From a virus, in the IMG/VR virus record IMGVR_UViG_3300044922_000175, positions 1 to 64,000 of that record: a stretch of 64,000 bases of DNA; one strand, 5' to 3'. The position numbers and the translations under genes are program-made. Below the pieces are notes generated by a model. That model was not told the DNA's origin. It searched no databases and saw only the letters and a program-made list of their open reading frames with translations. This document shows positions 1 through 6,384 of this stretch, one piece after another; within the stretch, counting starts at the first letter, position 1; each line of letters starts with the position of its first letter.

Positions 1-97
1 TGAAACTGATGAGCTTGATAGTGAAGGTACTGTTAGAATGAGGTGGGAAATCTTTATGAAGCAGAAAATATTCGGAGGTAACAATGAGCAACAATAA
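1..97 (+). CDS. C-terminal fragment of a small accessory protein (5' end outside window)
   Basis: An open frame runs from base 2 to a TAA at 95-97 and encodes the last 31 residues of a protein whose start lies upstream of the window. It ends in GGNNEQQ, the same tail as the 84-284 protein. The codons for this tail contain the GGAGG ribosome-binding site and the start codon of the next gene, which overlaps by 14 nt. No function can be assigned. Confidence 0.6.
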   Translation, partial: ETDELDSEGTVRMRWEIFMKQKIFGGNNEQQ

Positions 98-284
98 ACA
101 AAGTATGAAAACACATAGAACAACAACTGCGATTTTAATACTAATACTATTGCTTGGTTGGGCAATCGCTAAAATTGACGCAGTATTTTATTCGGTACTT
201 ATCTTATCAGTATTGGGTATTATGTATGCTTTTATTTATCTGGGTATTGTTCGTAACACAGGAGGCAACAATGAGCAACAATAA
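84..284 (+). CDS. Small membrane protein with MSNNKQ start cassette
   Basis: Protein of 66 residues. After the leader MSNNKQS and a second Met (MKTHR) there are two adjacent hydrophobic stretches at about residues 15-30 and 33-54, so it is probably a two-pass inner-membrane protein. The start is supported by GGAGG seven bases upstream and by the shared N-terminus. It ends in GGNNEQQ, whose codons carry the ribosome-binding site and ATG of the next gene (14-nt overlap). No family recognised. Confidence 0.65.
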   Translation: MSNNKQSMKTHRTTTAILILILLLGWAIAKIDAVFYSVLILSVLGIMYAFIYLGIVRNTGGNNEQQ

Positions 285-510
285 ACAAAGTAGCGTAGAA
301 AAAATGTTTCAAGAAATGCTTGGGATTCAACAAGAAGGAATTAAACTAACTTTTGATGAAAATTTGGATTTACTTCACAAATACAAAGCAATGCACAAGG
401 AGGAAACTCTGAAATTGTATTATGCTTACGAAGATTATGTATTGCGTGAAGAAGGCATCATAAAGACATTTGGGCAATTTTACAACGAAACATTTGGAGG
501 TAACAAATGA
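271..510 (+). CDS. Small accessory protein with MSNNKQ start cassette
   Basis: Protein of 79 residues. The longer in-frame extension to 154 is rejected because GGAGGCAACA lies directly before the ATG at 271 and the encoded start MSNNKQSS matches the shared cassette. The body is charged and probably helical. It ends FGGNK, whose codons carry the GGAGGT ribosome-binding site of the next gene, and the two genes overlap in ATGA. Function unknown. Confidence 0.65.
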   Translation: MSNNKQSSVEKMFQEMLGIQQEGIKLTFDENLDLLHKYKAMHKEETLKLYYAYEDYVLREEGIIKTFGQFYNETFGGNK

Positions 511-767
511 GCAACAATAAACAAATCATGAAACTATACACAGAAGAAGAAATTTTAAGTTTGTTAAAAATACATTTAGCAGACGAAGATCAAGCCGATT
601 CATTTGTATCACTTTTAACCCCTATTGAACTACTAAGTGATGAGGAGATAGAAAAATGGGCTGAAATGCAATCTTTGTGTGAACCAACAGGTGCAGAAAA
701 ATTTGGTAGAATTTATGGCGCAAAATGGATGCGTGATAAAATACAAGAAGACAATGACAAACAATAA
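507..767 (+). CDS. Small accessory protein, GAKWMRDKIQ family
   Basis: Protein of 86 residues starting MSNNKQIMK, which looks like a leader hexapeptide placed before an older Met-Lys start. The C-terminal motif GAKWMRDKIQ recurs as GAKWMRNKIQ in the protein at 3195-3470, so the two are probably paralogues, and such tails are common in small proteins of Bacteroidota phages. The start ATG overlaps the previous stop and has GGAGGT upstream. Function unknown. Confidence 0.65.
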   Translation: MSNNKQIMKLYTEEEILSLLKIHLADEDQADSFVSLLTPIELLSDEEIEKWAEMQSLCEPTGAEKFGRIYGAKWMRDKIQEDNDKQ

Positions 768-780
768 AAAAATAATATGA
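754..780 (+). other. Leader-only copy of the MTNNK start cassette
   Basis: ATG at 754 opens a nine-codon frame, MTNNKKII then TGA. The first five codons match the shared MTNNK start cassette, but no protein follows. It overlaps the end of the previous gene and the start of an 18-residue frame at 777. It is probably a degenerate cassette left after loss of its gene, although a short translated coupling peptide is possible. Confidence 0.45.
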
Positions 781-833
781 ACAAGAAATTTTCAGAATGG
801 TACGGACAATTAAAAACAAAATCTAAGCAATGA
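777..833 (+). CDS. Possible 18-residue peptide linking two cassettes
   Basis: A short frame (MNKKFSEWYGQLKTKSKQ) starts in the ATGA that ends the leader-only frame at 754 and stops in the ATGA that starts the gene at 830. The unbroken stop/start overlaps suggest it is translated by coupling. It is basic and has no recognised family. It could equally be the remnant of a shortened gene. Confidence 0.3.
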   Translation: MNKKFSEWYGQLKTKSKQ

Positions 834-1096
834 CAAACAATAAACAACAAACGGCAGTGAAAAAACTATTATTAGCAACATTACTTATCGGAATGATAAG
901 CAGTTGCGAGGAACCAACAGTATCATCAAGAACTACCAACTACACAATACCCAGTGAAGGTAATTTAGCATCAGACCCGCTTAAAGTATGTGTAATTGAA
1001 GGATGTGAATACTTCATTTGTAAGAATTACAAGGGTAATATTCTATGTCACAAAGGAAACTGCAAAAACATAATACACAAGGGAGGTGAGCAATGA
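830..1096 (+). CDS. Cysteine-rich lipoprotein with leader-extended signal peptide
   Basis: Protein of 88 residues. The cassette leader MTNNKQQTAV is followed by a lysine pair, a hydrophobic run and the lipobox ISSC near residue 26, so this is a lipoprotein signal peptide whose n-region has been lengthened by the cassette. The mature part has five Cys in a short stretch (CVIEGC, FICK, ILCHKGNC), suggesting disulfides or metal binding. It ends GGEQ, carrying the next ribosome-binding site. Role unknown, presumably envelope-located. Confidence 0.6.
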   Translation: MTNNKQQTAVKKLLLATLLIGMISSCEEPTVSSRTTNYTIPSEGNLASDPLKVCVIEGCEYFICKNYKGNILCHKGNCKNIIHKGGEQ

Positions 1097-1326
1097 CAAA
1101 CAATAAACAACAGACCCTGCCACCAAAAGAAAAGGCAAAAGAACTGGTATCAAAAATGGAAAAAGATTTCCAATATTTTGCAAGTAGACAAATAGCAATA
1201 CAACACGCATTAATTGCAGTTGAAGAAATTTTAAGTATCAACTCCGTTGACAAGGATGAGGATTTATCAAACTATTGGGAAGAAGTAAAAAAAGAAATAG
1301 AAACCTACGGAGGAGGTGAAGAATGA
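1093..1326 (+). CDS. Small accessory protein, HALIAVEEIL/YWEEVKKEIE family
   Basis: Protein of 77 residues with leader MTNNKQQ. The pattern of an alanine-rich helix, the motif HALIAVEEIL and a C-terminal YWEEVKKEIE matches the 3870-4208 protein (CAMVAVNKII, YYQQVKTELE), so the two are probably paralogues of a helical phage family. Start: GGAGGTGAGCA upstream with ATGA overlap. It ends in GGGEE, whose codons contain the GGAGGT for the next cassette. Function unknown. Confidence 0.6.
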   Translation: MTNNKQQTLPPKEKAKELVSKMEKDFQYFASRQIAIQHALIAVEEILSINSVDKDEDLSNYWEEVKKEIETYGGGEE

Positions 1327-1352
1327 CAAACAATAAATGCACCCAGATGTAG
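1323..1352 (+). other. Second leader-only start cassette (MTNNKCTQM)
   Basis: ATG at 1323 overlaps the previous stop and is preceded by GGAGGTGAA, but the frame ends after nine residues, MTNNKCTQM. The ribosome-binding site and first five codons are cassette-like and no protein follows, so this is a decayed or empty cassette. The next plausible gene starts at 1384. Confidence 0.5.
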
Positions 1353-1383
1353 CAAAAGAATATGGCTTTAGTAAAACAAGAAT

Positions 1384-1575
1384 ATGAAAACAGAAGCAGA
1401 ACATTTAGAAGATAAATTAAAGATGGCCAATATTATTGGTTATTGTATTGGTGAGTTAAAAGGACATCATGCACATTATGCAGGACCACAAGCAATAGAA
1501 AAAAGCTATTTAGAAGCAGAGAAACAGTATAAAGAATTTTTAGATAACCTAATTAAAAAACCAGATGACATTTGA
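1384..1575 (+). CDS. Hypothetical small helical protein
   Basis: Protein of 63 residues, probably largely alpha-helical. It lies just after an empty start cassette and overlaps the next gene by 11 nt. The ATG at 1384 encodes MKTEAEHLE, a typical start without a cassette leader. No recognised domain. Confidence 0.5.
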   Translation: MKTEAEHLEDKLKMANIIGYCIGELKGHHAHYAGPQAIEKSYLEAEKQYKEFLDNLIKKPDDI

Positions 1576-1822
1576 AGATTTAGAATTTAAACCTATGACT
1601 AACCATGATAATGGGATACATGTAAGAGTAGAGTTTCCTAATGGTTATGGTGCTAGTGTTATACAATCCCCATATAGTTATGGTGGATCTAATGGTCTAT
1701 ATGAGTTAGCAGTATTGTATGGTGGTCATATATGCTATGATACAGAGATAACTAATGATGTGTTAGGCTATCTTAACCAGGCGGATGTAACAGAGTTACT
1801 CCAAAGGATAGAAGCACTATGA
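1565..1822 (+). CDS. Conserved phage hypothetical protein (HVRVEFPNGYGASV motif)
   Basis: Protein of 85 residues containing HVRVEFPNGYGASV, a block followed by YSYGG and LYELAVL that I recognise as recurring in small proteins of Bacteroidota phages. It is probably a small alpha/beta protein. It overlaps both neighbours (11 nt before, 4 nt after), implying translational coupling. The biochemical role is unknown. Confidence 0.65.
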   Translation: MTFEDLEFKPMTNHDNGIHVRVEFPNGYGASVIQSPYSYGGSNGLYELAVLYGGHICYDTEITNDVLGYLNQADVTELLQRIEAL

Positions 1823-2151
1823 AAAATTTACCCACAGCAAAAGAATTTCTTAACAGAGATGAGAGTGGAGTCTTCAATGAAGTAGACATCACTCAGGCTA
1901 TGGATGAATACGCTAAACTACATGTACAGAGGATTAAAGACTTCTTAAATTCTGAGATATGTGAGCGTAGAGAGTATACAGCATCTCGTATGTGTGAGGA
2001 AGTACTTAAGTTCATACAAGACAGTGAAAAACTAGATAAGTTTTTAGGAGGTGCATATGGAGAAATCTATCAGTCTGATGCACTTGCAAAACTTAAAGAA
2101 AGAGTTGAACAACGTAAAGAATTTAAAAAAAAGAAAAGAAAACATGGGTAA
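1819..2151 (+). CDS. Hypothetical phage protein with basic tail
   Basis: Protein of 110 residues starting MKNLPTAKEFLNR, with an acidic helical body and a very lysine-rich C-terminus (KEFKKKKRKHG). The basic end could bind nucleic acid, but part of it may be constrained by the overlap with the start of the next gene at 2144. The ATG overlaps the previous stop by 4 nt. Function unknown. Confidence 0.6.
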   Translation: MKNLPTAKEFLNRDESGVFNEVDITQAMDEYAKLHVQRIKDFLNSEICERREYTASRMCEEVLKFIQDSEKLDKFLGGAYGEIYQSDALAKLKERVEQRKEFKKKKRKHG

Positions 2152-2824
2152 AATAGACAAAAACAGTAAATTCTATAAGGCTCCTACTCTACAAGAGCGC
2201 TTACAAGACATTAAGTATTTCTTTCTCTTCTGGAGAGGGAGGAAGAGGGGTATGATATTCACCCGTAACATTGAATTAGATGATTTCCGTTATATCTTTT
2301 TTCCTAAAGGATTTGAGAAATATGGTTACTTAGGAACACATCTATGGAATGAAGATGGTGACTGCTTTAATGCTTTATACCCTTTAGTACTTGCTATGGA
2401 TCATGACGCTAAGCCTAAATTCTGCCCCAGGTGGTTTTTACGCTTTCTTCACGTATTTGGTAGTGATAGATCTATTGTAAGAGTCCGTAACTGGACTTTG
2501 CATGACTTACTTAGAAAACTAACTCAAGGTATTGCCTTTGTAGATTGGAAGACTAAGTGGCACAGTTATGACCTACGTATCTCTATTCATGCTCCTAAGC
2601 ACTTACAAGACTTAGCAGATGATATAGAACATGGGTTTTACTCTAGAGGTGCACAAGAAGAGTTAGTAGCTAAGATTAAGAAACTAGACCCTAATGCAGG
2701 TATTATTTGGGGTAGTGTAGATAAATTAGTAAAACAACTAGAAAAACTAGAAGCTGAAAAAGAGAATCGAGATAAGCAATTAGATTCTCTTATTAAACAA
2801 GCTAATAATAAACTTAGAGATTAA
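2144..2824 (+). CDS. Conserved phage hypothetical protein with C-terminal coiled coil
   Basis: Protein of 226 residues from ATG 2144 (MGKIDKNSKFY). An in-frame GTG at 2051 would lie deep inside the previous gene and is rejected. The N-terminal two thirds are rich in aromatic residues (PRWFLRFLHVFG, VDWKTKWHSYDLRISI), a pattern seen in uncharacterised proteins of Bacteroidota phages. The last 50 residues are a heptad-like charged helix (KLVKQLEKLEAEKENR), probably a coiled coil. Function unknown. Confidence 0.65.
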   Translation: MGKIDKNSKFYKAPTLQERLQDIKYFFLFWRGRKRGMIFTRNIELDDFRYIFFPKGFEKYGYLGTHLWNEDGDCFNALYPLVLAMDHDAKPKFCPRWFLRFLHVFGSDRSIVRVRNWTLHDLLRKLTQGIAFVDWKTKWHSYDLRISIHAPKHLQDLADDIEHGFYSRGAQEELVAKIKKLDPNAGIIWGSVDKLVKQLEKLEAEKENRDKQLDSLIKQANNKLRD

Positions 2825-2841
2825 TAAACAACTATAAGAAC

Positions 2842-3060
2842 ATGAAACAAACTAGCAAAGATTGGTTACAAGAGATATTAGAAGCTAAAATCGCAAGCTT
2901 TCCAAAACCAAAAAAGGTAGTAGGATGGTATTGCTTATCAACTAAGATTATGGTAAATACTATTGCATTTGCTACACATAGTAAGCCTAACTTTATTAAG
3001 AGATTCTTTATGAGAACTTTATTAGATTTTTACTGGGTTAAAGACACAAACAATGACTGA
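2842..3060 (+). CDS. Hypothetical small protein
   Basis: Protein of 72 residues starting MKQTSKDWLQ. It is basic and moderately hydrophobic in the second half, but has no clear membrane helix. It follows the preceding gene after 17 nt and its stop overlaps the start of the gene at 3053. Not recognised. Confidence 0.5.
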   Translation: MKQTSKDWLQEILEAKIASFPKPKKVVGWYCLSTKIMVNTIAFATHSKPNFIKRFFMRTLLDFYWVKDTNND

Positions 3061-3208
3061 AAAAGAAGCTATCATAACCCTTGCCTACTATAATGATTGG
3101 AGGCAAGGGAAAGATGTAGATGCACCTATGGTAAAACCAGAACATGTAACCGAAGCAATTAAGGTTGTAATTCAAAAATGGAAAGAAAGAAACAATGAGC
3201 AACAATAA
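3053..3208 (+). CDS. Short accessory protein ending in NNEQQ
   Basis: Protein of 51 residues, MTEKEAIITLAYYNDWRQG to NNEQQ. It starts in the last codons of the preceding gene (ATGACTGA) and its final codons contain the ATG of the MSNNKQ cassette gene at 3195, with the same 14-nt overlap seen at 84 and 271. This arrangement supports a real gene despite its length. Function unknown. Confidence 0.6.
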   Translation: MTEKEAIITLAYYNDWRQGKDVDAPMVKPEHVTEAIKVVIQKWKERNNEQQ

Positions 3209-3470
3209 ACAAACAGATATTAAAGAATTGGCTATTACAGAATACCCATTTGGCAATAGTGAAAGAAATGCTTTTATCAATGGTTATAATAAGGCTAAAG
3301 AATTGCATAAAAATCAGACAATAGAATTACCAAGTGATAAGGATATAGACAAAGAGGCCACGGATTTATTTAGTAAAACTACCAAAATTTATATTTCCAT
3401 TATACAATGCAAAGCATTCAAGCAAGGTGCAAAATGGATGCGTAATAAAATACAAGGAGGTGAGCAATGA
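3195..3470 (+). CDS. Small accessory protein, GAKWMRNKIQ family, with MSNNKQ cassette
   Basis: Protein of 91 residues. After the leader MSNNKQTDIK it has NAFINGYNKAKEL and, near the end, FKQGAKWMRNKIQ, a pair of blocks frequent in small Bacteroidota phage proteins. The tail GAKWMR-KIQ is shared with the 507-767 protein. It ends GGEQ, whose codons form the ribosome-binding site of the next gene. Function unknown. Confidence 0.65.
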   Translation: MSNNKQTDIKELAITEYPFGNSERNAFINGYNKAKELHKNQTIELPSDKDIDKEATDLFSKTTKIYISIIQCKAFKQGAKWMRNKIQGGEQ

Positions 3471-3877
3471 CAAACAATAAACAACAGACGGCAGTGGACT
3501 TTGTACCCTATGAACTTGCTTTAGAGTTAAAACAACTTGGATTTGATGAACCTTGTTTAGGTTACTATCTAGCAAGTAGTTTATTTATATCTAATGATAA
3601 TGTTTATAATTCAACAGACATTCCTGTAATAAAGGCTCCTCTGTATTCACAAGCATTTAGATTCTTTAGAGAGAAGCATAATCTTAGATGTCAAATCAAT
3701 TATATTGGTGGACTAATCAACAAAACTACATGGTGGGATATTTCTGTTATTGGTCATTACAATACAGACCCTAAAGAATGGGAGATGAAGTATCAACCGT
3801 ACGAAGAAGCAGAACTTGATTGCCTTAAAAAATTAATTGAGATAGTAAAAACACACGAAGGAGGTAACAATGGCTAA
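3467..3877 (+). CDS. Conserved phage hypothetical protein (FVPYELALELKQLGF) with MTNNKQ cassette
   Basis: Protein of 136 residues. From about residue 12 it has FVPYELALELKQLGFDEPC and later YSQAFRFFREKH. I recognise this pattern from a conserved hypothetical family in Bacteroidota phages and prophages, which normally begins near this FVPYE block. The ten residues MTNNKQQTAV are therefore an extra leader, identical to that of the lipoprotein at 830. It ends GGNNG, with GGAGGTAACA preceding the next ATG. Confidence 0.7.
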   Translation: MTNNKQQTAVDFVPYELALELKQLGFDEPCLGYYLASSLFISNDNVYNSTDIPVIKAPLYSQAFRFFREKHNLRCQINYIGGLINKTTWWDISVIGHYNTDPKEWEMKYQPYEEAELDCLKKLIEIVKTHEGGNNG

Positions 3878-4208
3878 AGAATCTATATCTTCCTTTATTG
3901 AAAAGCTACTTAGTGAAGCATCTCCTGAACAAATGGAAGCTACAAGCAAACAAATGGAGCCTCTAGGTCCAAAAGCAGAAGCTCATGACTTAGTTCTATC
4001 TTTTTATTACAGCCTTCCTAATAACGGAAGTTTAAATCATGGTATTAATAGCTGTGAGTCTCGTTATAAGGAAGGTGTTGTATGTGCTATGGTTGCTGTT
4101 AATAAAATCATAAGCATTGCTCCTTGGGGAGGTGATATTGACGGTGAAATTGAGCAAGGGTCTAAAGAATACTATCAACAAGTAAAAACAGAACTAGAAA
4201 AGCTATGA
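3870..4208 (+). CDS. Small helical phage protein, paralogue of the 1093 gene product
   Basis: Protein of 112 residues. GGAGGTAACA lies before the ATG, but the coding start is MAKESIS, not MSNNKQ, so only the ribosome-binding half of the cassette is present. The segment from KAEAHDLV through CAMVAVNKII to YYQQVKTELEKL parallels the 1093-1326 protein. Function unknown. It overlaps the next gene by 4 nt. Confidence 0.6.
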   Translation: MAKESISSFIEKLLSEASPEQMEATSKQMEPLGPKAEAHDLVLSFYYSLPNNGSLNHGINSCESRYKEGVVCAMVAVNKIISIAPWGGDIDGEIEQGSKEYYQQVKTELEKL

Positions 4209-4531
4209 GCAAGATTAAACAAGACAAAATACCAATGACATTAACGGAAGATAATGTCTTACAGGTTTCTGGCTTTAAATATAAGCTAGTTAGAGAAAGA
4301 GATGGACTACTTAATTCCGGTTATCAGGTTGGATGGATTGAATGGGGTGAGGATGGTAAATACAAACAACTACATGATGAGCCTGCAGTAGGTAGATCTC
4401 TCATTATAGATCCCGCCTCTACACCTTTTTTCACTTGGATGACTACTACTGTTACAGAAATCTTGGAACAAAGAGAAGACTATGTTAAATTTAAAACCAC
4501 AAATAGCATCTACGAATTATTTAAGTTATGA
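4205..4531 (+). CDS. Hypothetical protein with degenerate cassette start (MSKIKQ)
   Basis: Protein of 108 residues starting MSKIKQDKIPM, close to the MSNNKQ cassette but diverged. The body is rich in aromatics and likely beta strands (FKYKLVRER, YQVGWIEWGEDGKY). Coupled to both neighbours by 4-nt overlaps. No family recognised. Confidence 0.5.
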   Translation: MSKIKQDKIPMTLTEDNVLQVSGFKYKLVRERDGLLNSGYQVGWIEWGEDGKYKQLHDEPAVGRSLIIDPASTPFFTWMTTTVTEILEQREDYVKFKTTNSIYELFKL

Positions 4532-4950
4532 TTGAAGAATATAATGAGTGGTACTGGAGACTCTATAGATGGTTTAGATGGGAGTTTAAATACCAACACA
4601 AATACATTAAGTACGGAGTTAAGAACTTATATAAATGGTTCTGGATAATCTGGAAAGATAGAGACTGGGACCACTATTATATCTTTCAGGTACTAAAATT
4701 TAAATTAGAGAAACAAGCTAAACATTTAGCCGAAAATGGTTTTCATAATAATGCTCAACGAGATGCAGAGTTAATGATGACTTGTGTTAGATTAATTGAT
4801 AAGCTCCAAAATGAGTATTACTATGATGAGCTATGTAAATCCGGTGTAAGGTCATCTGAAGCAGTTAAAAATGTAATAGCTAAACACAAAAAAGCAAAAC
4901 GTTTATTATTTAAAATAATGAATGATAGGATTGAGGAATGGTGGGATTAA
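4528..4950 (+). CDS. Conserved aromatic-rich phage hypothetical protein
   Basis: Protein of 140 residues with a Trp/Tyr-rich N-terminal half (YRWFRWEFKYQHKYIKYGVK, YKWFWIIWKDRDWDHYY) and a helical second half. I recognise the layout from a recurrent hypothetical family in phages, in which a short amphipathic Trp-rich part is followed by a helical region. It is possibly membrane-associated. Overlaps the preceding gene by 4 nt. Function unknown. Confidence 0.6.
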   Translation: MIEEYNEWYWRLYRWFRWEFKYQHKYIKYGVKNLYKWFWIIWKDRDWDHYYIFQVLKFKLEKQAKHLAENGFHNNAQRDAELMMTCVRLIDKLQNEYYYDELCKSGVRSSEAVKNVIAKHKKAKRLLFKIMNDRIEEWWD

Positions 4951-4962
4951 AATAAAAAAATT

Positions 4963-5247
4963 ATGGCAAGAACAACAAGAGAACAAAAAAGAGAACAAGC
5001 AGTAATTGACATCATCAATCAGATGTTTGTTATTGCAGGTCATGAAGTCACTTTTGAGGACATTAAAGGCCGCAAAGATGATTGGTTTACTCAATGGACT
5101 ATGACAGTTGCTCAATCAGAAGAATGGAAAGCATGGGGTATAGCTTACCTGCGTAAGAATCTTAAGATGAATAAGAAACTAGCAGAGAAAGAAATGGCTT
5201 GGTTTAATGTACAGTGGGGACTTAAATACGAAGATTATAATATATGA
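4963..5247 (+). CDS. Conserved phage hypothetical protein (FTQWTMT / EEWKAWG)
   Basis: Protein of 94 residues. The succession IINQMFVIAGHEVTFEDI, DDWFTQWTMT, EEWKAWG and LKMNKKLAEKEMAWF belongs to a conserved hypothetical family common in large phages. It is all-helical by appearance. A gap of 12 A-rich bases separates it from the previous gene. No biochemical function is known to me. Confidence 0.7.
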   Translation: MARTTREQKREQAVIDIINQMFVIAGHEVTFEDIKGRKDDWFTQWTMTVAQSEEWKAWGIAYLRKNLKMNKKLAEKEMAWFNVQWGLKYEDYNI

Positions 5248-5256
5248 GCAATAAAG

Positions 5257-5487
5257 ATGAGAACTCACCCTAAAAAAAGCAGTCTAGAACTACTAGTCAT
5301 TGCCTTATATGAGAAGGGATTCTTACAGGGAAATGGTAATGATATAGATAATCTACTTGAAGAGCATAAAATATTACATAAAAATGAAATAATGGATGCC
5401 AGAACTAACGGTAGATGGTCTTGTACTGAAAAGTATGGAGAGATAAGAACAAACAAACAATATTACGATGAGAATTTTTCTAATTAA
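5257..5487 (+). CDS. Hypothetical small protein
   Basis: Protein of 76 residues starting MRTHPKKSS. In the alternative frame the preceding stop overlaps an MSNKDENSP reading frame (5244-5273) that resembles a worn start cassette. It contains a helical ELLVIALYEKGF block and an acidic loop. It overlaps the next membrane protein gene by 20 nt. No family recognised. Confidence 0.5.
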   Translation: MRTHPKKSSLELLVIALYEKGFLQGNGNDIDNLLEEHKILHKNEIMDARTNGRWSCTEKYGEIRTNKQYYDENFSN

Positions 5488-5635
5488 ATTAGCTTTATTA
5501 GCTGTATTATTTTTCTTTGGTGGTCTTAACTTATTATTATTTATTATAATCAGTTTTGTAGAGATGATTGAAGAAAAAGTAAGTAAACTATGTGATTTTA
5601 TAGAATGTAAAATTGAAAAGTATGAAAGAACTTAA
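5468..5635 (+). CDS. Small single-pass or hairpin membrane protein
   Basis: Protein of 55 residues from ATG 5468 (MRIFLIKLALLAVLFFFGGL). Residues 4-31 are continuously hydrophobic apart from a GGLN turn, and the rest is a charged helix (FVEMIEEKVSKLCDFIECKI). The gene overlaps its neighbours by 20 and 14 nt. It is probably an inner-membrane peptide. Function unknown. Confidence 0.55.
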   Translation: MRIFLIKLALLAVLFFFGGLNLLLFIIISFVEMIEEKVSKLCDFIECKIEKYERT

Positions 5636-5801
5636 ACTAGACTTAAATGGTTTTACTGCTAAGCAGTATGCTGCCCTTATTATTAAAGAAGAGTTAGAAT
5701 TTAGCCACGGGCGTGGTGGTATAAAAATGGGTACTAACAGAGAAACTTTTGCTAGACTTTATAGAAGAGCTAAACTTAAAGAAAATGCCAAATCAATGTA
5801 A
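5622..5801 (+). CDS. Hypothetical small basic protein
   Basis: Protein of 59 residues from ATG 5622 (MKELKLDLNGF). The in-frame TTG at 5613 is a less likely start. It contains YAALIIKEELEFSHGRGG and a basic end (LYRRAKLKENAKSM), possibly nucleic-acid binding. It overlaps both the preceding gene and the zinc-ribbon gene at 5785. Confidence 0.5.
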   Translation: MKELKLDLNGFTAKQYAALIIKEELEFSHGRGGIKMGTNRETFARLYRRAKLKENAKSM

Positions 5802-5955
5802 CTACTGCTGTGTAGAAATACCTGAACAAGATGTACTTTGTGAAGAGTGCTACAACAGCCGGTATATGCTAGAAAAATATATTACTAAAGATGAAATACT
5901 TAACGGCACTGATGAAAACAATCCATCATTCTATCAAATGGACGATGACGCATAG
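5785..5955 (+). CDS. Small zinc-ribbon protein
   Basis: Protein of 56 residues from ATG 5785 (MPNQCNYCC). Two cysteine pairs (CNYC near residue 5 and CEEC near residue 21) form a compact zinc ribbon, followed by an acidic tail. Such miniature zinc proteins often act as host-modifying or nucleic-acid-associated factors, but no specific role can be inferred. The in-frame TTG at 5749 is rejected because the Cys motif sits at the start of this family of proteins. Confidence 0.55.
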   Translation: MPNQCNYCCVEIPEQDVLCEECYNSRYMLEKYITKDEILNGTDENNPSFYQMDDDA

Positions 5956-5976
5956 TGTTTTCCAAAAATTTTAATT

Positions 5977-6351
5977 ATGAAGACAAAACTAACTTTAATT
6001 ATCCTGGCACCTTTAATGTTGCTGGGCTTTAATCAATTGTACTCTGTTATATACAAATTTAACAGAATGCGTAAACTGTATGTAGATAGATTCCAGTACT
6101 ACAAAAGAAGAAATCTTATCAAAGACTCTTACTGTGAATACTATATCCAAGCTTTTGGTGAATTTAGGTTGTGGATGTTTAAAGAGTTTGTCTTTAACAA
6201 GCATTACACAGTTAAACATTTCTTTAATAGCACTTATGTTTACAAGAACATGAATGCACATTACATTAAAGAATCCGGGGATGTACCATTCATGCCGGAG
6301 TTTAATAATATAATGGAACACTGGAAGTTACACAGTCTTAAAAGGGGGTAG
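5977..6351 (+). CDS. Membrane-anchored hypothetical protein
   Basis: Protein of 124 residues with an N-terminal hydrophobic segment (LTLIILAPLMLLGF, about residues 5-18). This is followed by a basic, aromatic-rich domain (YKFNRMRKLYVDRFQYYKRR). The hydrophobic stretch could be a signal anchor. It is the last gene of the first array, and its stop codon lies inside the terminator hairpin at 6341-6371. Function unknown. Confidence 0.55.
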   Translation: MKTKLTLIILAPLMLLGFNQLYSVIYKFNRMRKLYVDRFQYYKRRNLIKDSYCEYYIQAFGEFRLWMFKEFVFNKHYTVKHFFNSTYVYKNMNAHYIKESGDVPFMPEFNNIMEHWKLHSLKRG

Positions 6352-6371
6352 AAATATCCCCTTTATTTTTT
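6341..6371 (+). terminator. Intrinsic terminator ending the first accessory array
   Basis: AAAGGGG at 6341-6347 pairs with CCCCTTT at 6358-6364 around a ten-base loop, followed by A and six T. The stop codon of the preceding gene lies in the loop. The same G5/C5 design recurs at 15229 and 22456. Confidence 0.8.
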
Positions 6372-6378
6372 ATATTTG
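6371..6378 (+). promoter_or_regulatory. Bacteroidota -7 promoter element TATATTTG
   Basis: TATATTTG fits the Bacteroidota consensus TAnnTTTG. It follows directly on a terminator and ends six bases before the ATG at 6385, so transcription would begin at or next to the start codon. No clear TTG -33 element is seen at the usual distance. Confidence 0.6.
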
Positions 6379-6384
6379 AAGGTT

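Noticed and set aside
154-510. 118-residue frame starting upstream of 271
   Set aside because: Its first 39 codons overlap the preceding gene in another frame, and a ribosome-binding site with the shared MSNNKQ start lies at 271.
2051-2824. Longer version of the 2144 gene starting at GTG 2051
   Set aside because: It would overlap the previous gene by about 100 nt. The ATG at 2144 has the usual short overlap.
5244-5273. Third possible leader-only cassette (MSNKDENSP)
   Set aside because: Only MSN-K matches and there is no GGAGG upstream. It could simply be the overlap of two ordinary genes.
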